From: Hanleya hanleyi
Taxonomy: Eukaryota; Mollusca; Polyplacophora; Lepidopleurida; Hanleyidae
Reading direction: 5' to 3'
Length of the DNA: 64,000 nucleotides
Assembly: GCA_036873755.1 (NCBI GenBank)
Contig: JAVTVY010045494.1
Span: 124,001 to 188,000, forward strand
Part shown: piece by piece, positions 1 to 12,619 of the stretch
How positions within the stretch are numbered: position 1 is the stretch's first letter
Layout: every line of letters starts with the position of its first letter
Notes under the pieces: generated by a model
What the model saw: only the letters and a program-made list of their open reading frames with translations
Databases searched by the model: none
Told to the model about the DNA's origin: nothing
Made by a program: the position numbers and the translations under genes

Positions 1-3000
1 TATCTACAGACATGTAAGGGTGTGTCAGATGCTTTTAACATGTGAATGTGATAGAGTGAAGTCCATCACTTCAACCCGGGTTTCAAGAATAATATTCAAC
101 TTAGATTACAATTTGTATTAAGACCTCTTACAATTGGCTGTGTTGTGCACAGTAGGTCCCATAGTCATCGGATGATCAGGTGATACGGATCTGTTAGAAC
201 GTCGTCCTCCATCCTAATATTTCCTGCCATGACCTTGGCAACGATATCGGATACCGGAACACATTTTCGTATCACAGTCGTATTTCTTGGGCCCCTGCAT
301 TCCCCACTTCCAACTCAGTTAAATGCTATCCAAGCATTTTAAATAAAATTGCAATATCTACTATACAAGCCAACAGATCCGATATTCGACAGCCAACCAT
401 CGTGCACGAATAATTTTCTCGTCCATGAATGAAGCGCCTAACCCGGCTCTAAGCAGGCATACCAAATATATTTTGTGTATCAGCTATAACCGTCATAAGA
501 ACTGACCGGAGACTCTAAATTCATAACGCTTGTTGGCGCCCTATTACGAAATAGTTTATAGAATCAGATAATCTTGGATAGGGAATACTTACGTTTATCT
601 TAATTACATCATGCGCTAAAACGTAACGGAGATATTTCGGACTGACAATGCCTTACATTTTAGGTTCTTAACCATCGACGACATAATGTTACATTTTAGG
701 TTCTTAACGATCGACGACATAATGTTTCAAGCTGTCATGTTCAATCATCTAGCTTAGTCCAGTTTAAAATAATTTGTACGGAGGATATTCTTCTACGAAA
801 TAAAGCAATCATTTCTGTAACATATTACCGTTCTCTACCGGTTTCTCCTGATTTTGGTAACGCAGGATTGGGCGATTTTGTCATCATTGTAAGCACTATA
901 ATCGGGTATAATGTCTGGTTTAGGGGCAATAGACTGAAGGACTTCAATTTGTTGTGATGATTGTCTTGTTATGCAAGTTAATAAACATGGCCCGAAATTC
1001 AAGTAATTAGTTTTGTAATGATACAATGAACTCTCATCTGACCAGAGTTGTTCACAGTATTCCCACACAGACAAAATGTGAACATTTCACCAGTCTCTCT
1101 ATGGTATCTTGAATGCCCTTGGAGACAGTCACGCCAGTCAATCAATACTTCGAAACCACAACACGTCTAACATCTACTGTGGTAATTAATCCAACGAGCA
1201 CTAAAACGTATAATGTGTCATAACCCACGGTCGAACAATCGCTTCGAATGACTCGATTCATCAGGCTTCATAACGTTTCACTGTATCTCTTGCAACTGGA
1301 AAACAGTCTCCAATATACCGGTAGGCAATGGGTTTAGGGTAGAGTTGTGCTGAAACACTCCACCAAAATAATGGTTACCAGTACTTTTTGGTTGAAATCT
1401 CGCCACCTGTACAGACCTTTTGGTCTTTGATATATGTTGGCATTTGTGGGAAGTTGATGCTGGGTAGACATCGGGCCTTACAGACTAGTATTACATGTGT
1501 TAAATGCCGTCATTTTCATCTGACAACGATACAGCTCACCAATTTCCAGTGTACGAGTTGTCACAGCGAAACAACTCATCAATTACCAATATACGAGTTG
1601 TCAGAGCATTTCCATCATAGCTCTCTAGATTTGTATCTAATACCGCTTATGCCGGAGCTAGGGGCCGTGTGGTCATATCATCAAGTTGCCACGTGAACAG
1701 GTACAATAAAAGCGTATCACGAATCGCTAGATTCTTGGTATGTGCTTTAGAATTGGTTAACCGGAAGATTATACTGTGAAGTCATATGACTCTGTCAGTA
1801 TGTCGGTACCCCTTCCCACTTCCCTTATATGCGTTTTAATGACACGTATGCGTAAACTTTATATACTCACAAAAACCACCACGACCACTGTTGTAATGAA
1901 AGAAAGAATCAGTATACAGTAGTTGTATGGCGTCAAATGTTTTGCCCCTATGAATGAACAATCGCGTTGGGCACCAGCATCGAGAGACCAGTCTACGAAA
2001 CAGAAAAAAATGCATCCGCCCTGATTTCCAATGAATATATTCATAGAACATATCGCGGCTGAGGCTAACAATGGGATAATTCACTTCAGTACAAAGTAAC
2101 GTTTGAAGACATTATTCTGAATATGGTCGTGATTGATCGAGATCTAGGTGCCATCATATATATTCACCAATACATCTCAATGTAACAAAGGGGAACTGAA
2201 TTCACATCCCCTTGAGCTTAGAATATGCATGAAGTGATTTTATATTAAATATCTATGCCAATATAGCCCATTTTCCCACTTGCGATGATTTATGTGGTCC
2301 GTCCGATCGCTCTGCTCTTTCTCGGACGAGGCAACGAGAACATCACTCAAAGCCCTCTGGCGTCAATATGTACCATCCTCTTGATTATATGGCATCCTTT
2401 CCCATCGCTTTGTGAATCTTTGTACAACGGCCCTCGACGTTCGTTGTCCTTTAGCGAACCTTGATCAAGTGATGTCACGACTTCAGAGTTTATTAGTCTG
2501 GACGCTTTATTGGGCCCCTAACGAGGGTCACGCCAAGTCCTTCAAGCCGCAGGTCATACACTCTTTATTTACTAATAAGTCATTTCCTTTTGAGTTTTAA
2601 GCACTTTACGATCGCTGGTGGTCTAGACTGAGGCTTTCTTAGCTAGTGAACAACTAGTGGTGTCGGATATGTTTTGGTCAAAAGATAAAGTGTTGTAAGT
2701 TTTTGCTCTCTAGGTTTGCTGCAGTTATATAGAATAGGGTTAATTATGGCGTTTGTAATTCTCTTAGCTGAACTTCCCTGATTATATTGTGTTACGAATA
2801 AATCTAGTTTATAGAGGGTACTATTTTCTGGTTATTATACGGTTCATATAATATTTGAATATATTCAGTGTATATTTGATAGCTCCATGTAGTATGAGTA
2901 CGAAGATAATCTAGTCGTGTGAAATTCGTCTTTAATAGAATAAATTTGTTAGTCTGTATCAGCCCAATAGGATGTAGTTGATGAATGTATATGCTTCAAT

Positions 3001-3590
3001 TGTAATTCAGTGCTGCTGAATGAGGTCAAATATCAGGTATGCCTGAAAAGTAAAGAAACCTAATGACTTTCAGCTATTTGTCCCATACCGAGAACATATA
3101 GTCATAATATAATGGATGTTAACTAGCATGCGTTGAGCCAACCATGAGGTCGCTGCTCCGTATATTAGCTTCGGCCAATCAGAGAAAACAGTTGGTGGGC
3201 AGCCAACCGTGTATTCACCAAAATAGCTCAATTTCGCTTACTTTCAAAACTGTTTTGACGCAATTTCTCATAATATAAATTATAATGACATAGACATGAC
3301 ATAGTATATCGTTATCTTTCTAATGATGGGTGAATAATCTTCCTTTGGTAGTGCGAGTAAAAACACATCATTGTTAGACTTATTCCGTCGGTCAAGCGGT
3401 CGGCTTAGTCAGTTTAACTTGGTCTATGGGTCCACTGCACTACTCCTTATCAATCAAATTTTGACGTAGGTTGGTAAAATAAAAAAAATATGTTATTTAC
3501 CCTATATGCAAGGTGATATATCAGATAAAGTTCATAGAGGTAAATATATTTCAGGAGATCTATATCTATTTAGATATAGCTGATTATATT
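1..3590. other. intergenic DNA without recognisable genes
   Basis: AT-rich sequence with stops in all frames; no open frame here resembles a known family. The only clear structure is the 36-bp tandem duplication described separately. A stretch at about 1625-1740 weakly resembles the outer end of dispersed family A (the words CTAATACCGCTTA and GGGGCCGT recur), so old family A debris may be present. Confidence 0.5.
653..724. repeat. 36-bp tandem duplication
   Basis: Two head-to-tail copies (653-688 and 689-724) of a unit starting TTACATTTTAGGTTC and ending CGACGACATAATG differ by one base (C/G). It is a recent local duplication with no coding potential and no link to the other repeats in the window. 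Confidence 0.9.
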
Positions 3591-3890
3591 CGGTCCTGCT
3601 ACTTCGAACCATAGGAAAATTGGATCGCCTGGCGAGCCGTTAGCTGCAGTGCGAACGCGTGCAATTCACGCCTGTGTCTTAAGTGTTTTGCACAGGGTAA
3701 CCTGCGGATTATGTATACCTTAACCTTGGACACTCGTCCTTCCCCACAGTGACGTCTTGAGGTAAGATATCAGGGTCTGAGGTAAGATATCAGGGTTTCC
3801 GGTTTGATCATGGCCGCTGTCGGACGTACTGTTTTGAGCTCCTGATTTATTTCGCCGTGTTGCTCTGTTGGGACCTATATAGCAAGATAA

Positions 3891-4800
3891 ATGCCACCCA
3901 AAACAGTTAAAAAAAGGTAGAATATCGAATACAGTGACAACGTATAATACCAGGAGTAGTCAAAAAGAGAGAAATATTGTCTTACCTGAAGCTCCAGTTC
4001 TTGCAGCTGAACACGCCCGGCACGAGCACGACATGGATGATCAAGGTCAGACTGGGGGAACGAATGTCGTATTACAACAAGTTAAAGAAATGCTTCAAGG
4101 TATGAAGACTGATATTATGACCAAAATGGACAATATTGCTACTGACATTCGCTCTGATATTCAGAAACTTGGTGGTCGTGTATCAGCTGTCGAGACTGAA
4201 ATAAAGGAACATTCGCGGGCTCTGGATTTTCAAAATGGCGAAATTGAAAAACTAAAAAATGAAACGATACCAGAAAGTTGCGAGGAACTACAGGAAAAAA
4301 TTCGTGTTCTCCAAGAAAACCTACTGTACAACGAAATACACGATCGCAAGAAAAATTTGCGCATTTACGGTGTTACAGTAGACTCAGTACGTGAAAACAC
4401 AGAGGCGATCACCAGAGCCTTCATGATAGACTGCCTGAAAATTGACCCAATAACAGTTGATCGAATGATGTTTGTTGACTGCCACCGCCTGCCCCGCTAT
4501 CCACTAGTTCTTAGCTCCCAATCTGATGGTCCACCACCTGCGATCATTGTTACGCTAGCCATAATGAAAGACCGGGAGCTGATACTGGACTCCGCTAAAA
4601 ACCTGAAAGGAAGCCGGAAAACTGTAAGGCCCAACTTGCCACCAAAGTTGATGGCTATCAGAGCCAAGATGTCCTCGAAAGCTTACGAATTACGTCAGAC
4701 ACTTAAATGCCATACAAGGATCAGAGAACGGCGTACATAACTATTACTCGAAACGCGAGAGGGACCCACAGCCGATTGGATTCTTCATTCGTCAAGTAAG
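3891..4800 (+). pseudogene. LINE (L1-like) ORF1 protein, broken
   Basis: This encodes the RNA-binding chaperone of an L1-like retrotransposon. The long frame starts at 3934 on a non-ATG codon. The natural start is probably the ATG at 3891 (MPPKTVKKR), one base out of frame across a run of A. Counting from 3934, residues 45-135 form a coiled coil with regular hydrophobic spacing, residues 138-215 an RRM-like domain opening with RKKNLRIYGV, and residues 232-265 the C-terminal domain with the family-typical YELRQTLK and TRIRE words. The frame breaks near 4730 and stops at 4740, though a shifted frame continues to about 4797. Its strand matches the ORF2 copy at 11.9-15.6 kb and opposes the nearer one. 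It may be the displaced ORF1 of the former. Confidence 0.75.
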
Positions 4801-5152
4801 CAGAAGGAATACCAGGATATGAGCCCAGGCCCTCGCCGTGGAGCCGTACGGTAATGTAAACTTCTGAACACTTATGAACGAACACTGACAGTCTCAGGTA
4901 TGTGGTCTGCAAGAAATAAATGAAATTGTATTACCTCCAGAACATTTGAGCCGATGAATTAATTTTTTTCAAGTCCAAATAACTTACGAACTGACAAGAT
5001 ACACCCGTCTTTACTCTGTACTCGTGTACACATGAATCTATCAGCCCGATTATACATACGAACAATTGGAGACTACCTGAAGAAGAAGAAAAATACAATA
5101 CCCCTCATTGTTATTGCCTGCGGTGTCCTTACAGATAAGGTGTTGCCAAAAA
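4801..5152. other. short interval between LINE fragments
   Basis: No open frame or RNA gene is visible. On the minus strand it follows the end of the ORF2 relic and may be that element's 3' untranslated region, but no poly(A) tail or short tandem tail marks the boundary. Confidence 0.35.
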
Positions 5153-5645
5153 CTATGTTTGGTATAAATTTCTAACAGGCCAGATCATATGTGTCATGAT
5201 TTTTGATAAAATGTTCAGTATATATTTTTTTGTGTCCCGGCATCTGGCCATGTATATATATTGCTTGGATAAAATAATTAGATGATTTTCTAGCTGAAAT
5301 TTTGCAGGAAGTCCAAATAAGATGTTTATACATGAGATTTCCATATCTTTGCCTGTCGCAATTAGAAACCAGGCCCTAAGATCACGCCAGATTTCCTTCA
5401 CCTTGATACATTCAGTGAATAGATGGCTGATAGTTTCCTTTTCTTGCACACAAAATGTGCACAAATTAATCTCCTAGATGCCCAATTTAACAAGCATTAT
5501 ATTTGTGGTAAGACATCTGTGTATAACCCTGAACTGGAAGTCCTGCAGTTGAATATTCGAAGTTGTTTTTTTCGGCAAGGCATATATAGGTCTCCAGCTC
5601 AGAGCGATACCCAACAGTTCCTCCCATCTTGCCTGAGACAGGGAC
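5153..5645 (-). pseudogene. LINE ORF2 C-terminal zinc-binding domain fragment
   Basis: The reading frame from 5464 opens with CTFC and continues to an H-LF-EC arrangement (CTFC, then HLFTEC). This is the zinc-knuckle-like domain found after reverse transcriptase in L1-like ORF2 (zf-RVT). Upstream to 5645 the same domain continues in another frame (words such as NIQLQDFQFRVIHR and TTNIMLVKLGI), so at least one frameshift or stop lies near 5465-5490. The bound is set by dispersed repeat A. The homologous domain of the second copy is at 15152-15633. Confidence 0.75.
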
Positions 5646-6073
5646 AAGATCTATGGCGCTACGTTTCGTAACTTGTGTCTAATTCCGCTTAACCCGGGGC
5701 TAGGGGCCGTATGAACCCATGTACTTCAAGATCCTCATGGTACCCATATGAACAGTCACAATCAAAGCGTGACTGAGATACATCATTCTTTAGATGACGA
5801 CTTTACAACGAATATTATGGATTAAGAATACTGATCAGCGATACGGATTTGATATTTTTGGAACATCATGATGTCTTGCCGGCATCATTGAAAACTGTTG
5901 ACCGCTTCTCTCTTGCAGGAAACAAGCCTATGTTTATGTATACTATGATTGTCTTTTTGAATTTGGTGCTAATACTGTTATGTGGAAAATGGAATAGGTC
6001 TTTGGATTATGGACGCGGATATTCTCTAATGGACGACGGCTGGATTATGAATGACGGACTAGACGCTTGTAAT
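5646..6073 (+). repeat. dispersed repeat A, copy 1, inserted in LINE
   Basis: Nearly identical sequence occurs in the opposite orientation at 48323-48755 and, in longer form, at 16271-16810 and 18576-19022. Copies 1 and 4 share both borders: one end at GCGCCATAGATCTTG, the other at ATTACAAGCG (read on the minus strand here). It splits the ORF2 relic, so it arrived after the LINE. A frame of about 75 codons with one hydrophobic segment (FMYTMIVFLNLVLILL) is kept in copies 1 and 4, but the copies are so similar at the DNA level that this does not prove coding. Class unknown; non-autonomous. Confidence 0.8.
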
Positions 6074-6182
6074 CACATCGTTATGAACAAATACATCATA
6101 ACATTTTTCATTAGCAATTAACTTACTGACATAAGGCAAAATGGGAGGAACATAGATGTCGGACTGCAATTTTTTATAGTTT

Positions 6183-8198
6183 TTATATCCAAAACACCGG
6201 AATGTTGTGTATTAAACGTCGGTAATCCAATATAGTACCGCGAATTTTAAACCGTGCTTTAACTATATCAAAAGAGAGTAATTTGCCATTGTGGTCAAGT
6301 TTATCTTTAAAAAATACTACACCGTTTTTATACCAATGCCGGATAAAGAAGTCGGATTTGGTTAGATGATGATTGAACCATATAGGCTGGTTCAAAATTT
6401 CATTGCAATTCAGATCCTGTATCCTTTCCTGCATAATAAAGTTTTTCCATGCTAACAGTACATCTTTCCAGAATGGGTTGCGAATAGTTGTAATGATATT
6501 ATCGAAATACAGAGCCCCGACACTAAATATAGAAACATCACCTAAGGAATGTTTTAGTAATCGGGACCATTTTGTGTCTGAATTATAAAACCTTCTTAGC
6601 CAAGATATTTTAAGAGATTTTACAAATGAAATAACATCGAGCATTCGTAAGCCCCCATCCTTAAAATCGTTTACAATTAATTTCCTCTTAATTTTGTCAG
6701 GACCATTGTTCCATAAGAAGCCGAAAATAATGTTATTCAGTTCTTTTATTAATTCTTCTGGTGGGTTGGGTAAAGAGGTAAATACATGAGTAATTTTGGA
6801 AATAGCGATAGATTTGATCACAGTTATTTTGCCCAAAGTCGATAGGCCCCTTCTTTTCCAACTATCAAGTGTATTTCTAATAGCATCAAGTTTTCTGCTG
6901 CAGTTGAGTTCATTCAATCTAAATAGATCCGGTCTAAAAGTTATTCCTAAAGTAGTAAAAGATTCAATGTCCCATTGCAAATGAGCATCAGCACACATCT
7001 TACATTTGATCCAATCCGACATCCTATCCAAACAGCATGCGTTTTTTCTATATTTATTCGAAGGCCTGAGGCACGGAAAAACAGATGCAATGTGTTCAGC
7101 ACTGTCCTCAGCGACAAATCTGTGCCATCAAGAAAAAAGGTTGTGTCGTCCGCATATTGGCTAAGTTTTTATGTTTTCTCCCCCTCTAATAATCCCGTTT
7201 ATATTTGTGTTATCCCTTACAAGTATTCCCAAAATTTCTGCGCATAAAATGAAGAGGTAAGGCGCAATGGAGTCACCCTGGCGACAGCCCCGTTCCACCG
7301 AAAACGTTCCAGAGAAGTGACCATTCTGTATAACACAAGCTGAAATCTCAGTATAAAAGATATCGACCCATCTTTTGATGGAATGCCCAAATCAAAAATA
7401 ATCCAATGTTTTCATCAAAAACTCAACCGAAATCGAATCGAAAGCTTTTTCGAAATCTACCAACAAAACCATGCCGGGTATATTGTTTTCTTTAGTTTCG
7501 AACAGAATATCATACAGAACTCCCTTTATGAAACCTTTTTGATCTTCATGTATACGCTCATTTAATGCGGTTTTAATACGGTTTGCTATACAAGTTGATG
7601 CCATCTTATAAATAACATTGAGTAGAGTAATTGGTCTGCAGTTTTTCATAAGGTGACGATCCTTATTGGGTTTTGGTAGGCAGGTTATTATTCCTCTTCG
7701 CTGACTTATTGACAACTGGCCAGTTCGACAGGATTCATTAATAGAACGGAGCACAAAAGGTCCTATTTCCTTCCAAAACACTTTTAAAAATTCAGCTGAG
7801 AATCCGTCTTGGCCTGGACTTCTGTCGTTTTTCATGCCTTTTACGGCTTCGGAGAGCTCTGTGTACGTGACAATACCCTCTAAAGAATCGGATTTTTCCT
7901 TAGTTATTTTATTATAGTTCCCACAACCAAAAACTTCTGCCCATGCATCTTTGTCTATTTCCCTTACAGAATATAGCTCTTCATAACAGTTTTTTTGCTC
8001 TTTTAATATATCATTTTGTTCCGTGATTTCCCTGTTGTCTGTCACCAATTTGTGGATAACTTTACATTGATAATTTCTTTTTTCCAAAGCACAAAAGTAC
8101 TTCGCCGGTTTTTCGCCCAAATCATACCATCTTCCTTTCGATCTAATCATTACTCTGTTCATCTTTTGATTTCGTAAGTATTCTAAATTTTGCTTCAA
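6183..8198 (-). pseudogene. LINE ORF2 reverse transcriptase, frameshifted
   Basis: This polymerase would copy element RNA by target-primed reverse transcription. Family motifs run in order on the minus strand: GRWYDLGEKPAKYF ahead of the fingers, KNDRSPGQDGFSAEFLK, CRPITLLNVIYK, LLVDFEKAFDSI, then in a shifted frame CRQGDSIAPYLF and the catalytic YADD box at 7156-7145. The thumb frame (7031-6183) contains the conserved RRGLSTLGKITVIKS block. At least one frameshift falls between 7392 and 7031. The two catalytic aspartates are still encoded, so the loss of function comes from frame breaks rather than active-site change. Confidence 0.85.
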
Positions 8199-8355
8199 TG
8201 TAATTAAGTTTTGTATGTCAGTTTCACTTGCGTTAATAAAGTCTGCACTAATCTTTTTGTCCAGTTCTTCGATGTTTTGTTCTAGCTTTTTTCAGTCTCC
8301 CGTTCTTTTTTTTTCTTCCACGACGAATAAGATATAGTCTTACCTCTAATTTCCA

Positions 8356-9279
8356 TTAATAACACTTCCAAGAACAATGATCAGAGATCTTTAGCTTGAT
8401 TTCATCAAGAGGTATTGTATTTAAGTTTTCTGTAGTAAGGGTTTCTTTAGCGTAAAAAATTATATTTTCTAAGATAGTTTTGTTTATTATGTTTAGGTAT
8501 TCCTTGTCCGTTAAAAGAGAATTGTTCATTTTCCAATAACCAGGTCCTCGCTTCCTGTCCGAAATGTTGTATTTTATTAGTACGGCCGAATGGTCGCTTT
8601 TGTATCCTTGGATTATTTTTGAACAGACAGTTGCATTAAATACACTGGACGATACAAGGAAGAAATCCAGTCTTGATTGCTTTCTTGGGTTTCTTCTTCT
8701 CCATGTAAACCCTTTTTCGTCATGGTGCTGTATTCTCCAAACATCGTGAAGATCATTATTCTCAATAAATTTTAGAACTACGTCTCTTGCTTTTGGGTTG
8801 TTAATATGAAGATAATTATCTTGGTGTAATGAAGGGTCCAGAACCATGTTCCAGTCTCCGCATATGATAATATCTGACATATCAAAGTCCGTAAATTGTC
8901 CTAGCAGCTGACTATAAAATTTTGGGCTGTCATCATTTGGCCCGTAGAGATTAACAATGGTTATATTTTTATCATTCGATAGGGTAATGTTTAATATAAT
9001 ATAGTTCCCATTTGGATCCTTAGTACAGTTTAGTACAGAGTACTGAACATTGTTATTAAACAGCATGGCCACCCCACGAGAATTCGAAGTGTACGGGGCT
9101 ATGTACATATCATGTTCCCATTCGTTCCTCATTATCTTTTCTGTATTTGCATTGATATGAATATCTTGTAGACAGTAAATAGGAAAAAAATTCTGTCTAA
9201 TATACTGTAGGACATCATTTCTCTTTTTCTTGTCCGACAGGCCTTGACAATTCATAGAGAATATCGAAATATTATCCAT
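8356..9279 (-). pseudogene. LINE ORF2 endonuclease domain
   Basis: An EEP/APE-type endonuclease of about 235 residues starts at ATG 9279. It would nick target DNA for retrotransposition. Visible motifs are SMNCQGL (metal-site Asn), YCLQDIH (the usual glutamate position holds Asp), IICGDWN, FTWRRRNPRKQSRLDFFLVS and SDHSAV near the end. The frame stops at 8356 just before the reverse transcriptase and resumes in another frame across a homopolymer near 8310. The second LINE copy also has Asp at the catalytic position, so this looks like a family trait rather than decay. Confidence 0.85.
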
Positions 9280-9284
9280 ATTCT

Positions 9285-11880
9285 AGGTGATTGTTTCTTT
9301 TCCAAATAAAGAGCATATTTAAGTTTGGCTGTACCATATCAGTATTAGGCGTACATATACATGTATTAAAAACGACTGCTGTTTTTTTGTATAAGAAAAT
9401 CAGTGATCTTTCAAAATAGTTTTAATAACGTGTGGAAAAACAAAAGAAATAAATTGCATTACACAAAATATTTCTTTGAAATAATGAATAAGTACAGTAA
9501 AAAAAAGTAGTTAAAAAAATAGATACCACCGTGTATTGACATGACCCAGTATGGGCTGTGAGCAACTTCGTGCTCTGCCAGAGGCAGTCAACTAAAGTTC
9601 TCGTGGCATTCTGGCGACAGAGATTGTTTTGCATGTTAGGTAAACTATTCGTGACGCGTTACATATTCTATTACAAACCACTTGTGCAAAACAGGGTTCA
9701 ACAATCTGGCCAATAAAATAATGACGGGCTCCACTGAGGGTCCCGCACACAAGGCAGGCACCACCCGCATAAATAAGCAGCAAATATATGATACCTATGC
9801 TAAGTTTCATCAATAATATAACGCATTATTAGATAGGTAATTTAATTATATAAAACGTTTTGCTAAGCTGTCCAACTTACATGGTGGCCGCCTCGCGCAC
9901 AAGACCCTCATGCCGTAAACATTTAAAAAGAAAGTCTGATACAATAACTATCGTGGTGTAACACGACGCTGAGATCCTGTAGCGAAGCTTCCGGAAATGT
10001 AGTACCACTAGGCTGGTTTCACGCATCATGCTGAAATGATTTGCGTACGAAAATTCAGTGTTCCTTTCAAATTTGCATAATATATGCAGCAATGGAGGAC
10101 GTGATGTTGCACTAACGGTCCGGAAGGAACTTTCTTCACGCACAGCGATTAAGACTAGTAAAGGCCTATGAGTATAGCATGCAAATAAATTTTGTTTTCA
10201 TGGCCTATTTGCAAAACAAAGCTTGTATCTAGTGTGAAGGTCATTCTACATCGCCTTACCGAATTGCACTTATGTGCATTATGTTGGAATGGTCTATTAC
10301 CATGTCCCATCATTGTCAGCGACATTACCCAAACCGCAAAGTTGACCAAGAGTATACATGTGCGGCATACAATTTGTATAACACGACGCCAATCCTACAT
10401 TTACAGGGTTCAGATCTGAAAAGGGACATTACTAATTTATTCGTAAAACCGGTGTTTCATTATATCGTGCTACACGATTCATCAATAAAGTGTACATATC
10501 AACCCTGGGTCAGCATATCTGGGTCAACCTTGACTTAGTATGTACTTGTCGTGCATGTACGCATGTAGGAACATTAAAACCAATCGTTCGAACAGGCTAA
10601 CAAAAACACCAAACCAAGCTTATGCCCATTCTCAGCATGTGTCCAATTTCCGAGTGTCAGTTATTGGAATAAACTACCGTCACCAAACTGATACCATTAC
10701 CGAACTGTCACGAATATTTACAGCGTTTCTGTGTATACTGGATCACATATAGCAGAATAGGACTTATCAAATTCCGATAAGGTTCCAGAGGTAAGTAAAA
10801 GGTTCCAGAGGTAGGTATGTAGGTAGATTGATACTTACATGAAAAGCGTCAAAAATCTTTGCTATGTGACCAGACAGTTTGCCAGAATCATATTTACAAG
10901 CTGTCCTTGTTGGAAGATTATTTCATCCACGGATCCGTCGATTTCTGTCTGGTCTCCAGCAGCACCTCAGTGCGATTTACGCGAATACGCGTTAGACATT
11001 TCGTGGCTTCCCTCAATTCCCTTCCTTTTGAAGCCATTTTTCCGCGATCGACTCTCATCAATAAGACTTTCAATAAGACGTTTCTCAATCTTAGTACATG
11101 CAACAACAATTATTGCATTTTGATCTGATTCTTCAATTATCCTGGGGTTTCTGTCAATATAATTTTTCTATTCCTGCCTTGGCGAAACCAATCTGATACG
11201 GTTCACGGAGATAGTTATACTGTGTTACACTGTTTGAGTGGGCAGTTCGTCATGTAAGGATTTTCAAGCAGGGAACATCGTGTGTAATACAGCTTGTCGG
11301 GTAGATTTTCCAGGTTTAAGCATGTTCCCTACATGTCGCCACCTGTTGTGTTTTGACGAATTGGCCGTTTGTGTGCGCCGTACCTATTTTTATAAGTGTT
11401 TACCTGTATAAATTATGTGTCGAAAACTCTTGTCGATTGCATGGCACATGTCGATTGCATGGTACTTGTTGATATCCGTCTTTACTGGACACATATTATG
11501 TAATACCAGTGTGCTTGCTACACGAAATGTATCGGTGAGATTTGTTTTTGGTATGAGGCTACAAACTGTGTCAGTACATTCTGTTAATAGGCAAAGAAAT
11601 TGACACTTGAATTGACATACTTTCCCAACAGAGCAGCTGACTGCTCTCCCACCAGCACAACAGTATGCTGTCAACGGCATTTCTTTTTTCTGCACTTTTG
11701 TTTTCTCTCATGTACACTCACACATTATTATTGCACATACTGCTCACTCCGCATTGCTTACTAAATTACGTTTATACTAGTATGTATCATGTATACCTAT
11801 ACGTTATAGCTGTATACTCACCTGCCATACAATTTTATTTTTTTTCACGAGAATCGAACCAATGCTGTCTCTTTCAAGTT
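9285..11880. other. intergenic DNA, no supported gene
   Basis: Only short random frames are present. A local duplication of AAAGGTTCCAGAGGTA occurs at about 10780-10815, next to possible splice-donor-like GTAAGT. No ORF1 of LINE copy 1 is found where it would be expected upstream of 9279. The interval separates LINE copy 1 (minus) from LINE copy 2 (plus). Confidence 0.45.
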
Positions 11881-11888
11881 GGCGTGAA

Positions 11889-12619
11889 TATGGCAGTTGA
11901 AAATATAACAATATCATCAGTCAACTGCCAGGGTTTGAATAATAAACAAAAGCGAGTAGATATATTTCGGCATTTGCGAGCCAAAAAAAAATTCAATATA
12001 CTGTCTTCAGGACGTCCATTTTACTAGGCGTATGGAGAAACAGATTAAGTCAGAATGGGGACTAAAAGCTATTGTGAGCCCTTATAGGCGTAACGCCAGA
12101 GGAGAAGCCATTCTTTTGAATAATAACTTTGAACTTGAAATATTAAGAACAAAAAAGGATACACAAAATGGAAATTATCTCGCCTTGGAAATCAAAACCC
12201 CAGAATTAACTTTCATACTACTTTCATTGTATGCACCCAATACGGACAATCCGGATTTTTTCTCTACTGTTCAAAATTTAATAGAAGAATGGGGCAATCA
12301 ACACTACATCATCTGTGGGGGTTGGAATCTGGTACAGAACCCAACTATGGATCTATATAATTATGTGAGAGTAAACAACCCAAATGCTGGAGAGACAGTA
12401 CTAGAAATGATTGACTACTTGGATTTAGTCGACCCATGGAGAGAGCATCACCCTGACGTGCGGAGATACACCTGGCGACAGTCAAACCCGATAAAACAGG
12501 CATGTTTGGACTTTTTTCTTGTCTCCAGAAATCTTATACATACAATTAGTAAAACTGATATTCTACCTAGTTACAGATCTGATCATTCCATGGTTAAGCT
12601 GGTGTTGCAATTTACATAA
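11889..12619 (+). pseudogene. LINE ORF2 endonuclease domain, frameshifted
   Basis: The start codon at 11889 opens MAVENITISSVNCQG. A shift near 12000 moves the frame across the catalytic YCLQDVH word, after which MEKQIKSEW continues in the frame of 12032. The GDWN motif of copy 1 reads GGWN here (IICGGWN), so one metal or catalytic residue is lost. The LDFFLVS and SDHSMV motifs close the domain. Frame break plus motif loss shows it is inactive. Confidence 0.8.

Larger units (their letters stand above)
5153..9279 (-). mobile_element. L1-like LINE ORF2 relic, copy 1, with nested insertion
   Basis: One ORF2 can be followed along the minus strand in the expected order: apurinic-type endonuclease (9279-8356), linker and reverse transcriptase palm (8198-7022), thumb and connection region (7031-6183), then a C-terminal zinc-binding domain (5464-5153). 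Frameshifts lie near 8310 and 7200-7250, and a stop at 8356. Dispersed repeat A interrupts it at about 5646-6073. The left end begins almost exactly at the ORF2 start codon with no ORF1 upstream, so it looks 5' truncated. Dead as it stands. Confidence 0.85.

Noticed and set aside
5849..6121. Small membrane protein gene
   Set aside because: The frame starts on a non-ATG codon within repeat A; DNA identity between copies is too high to show selection on the protein.
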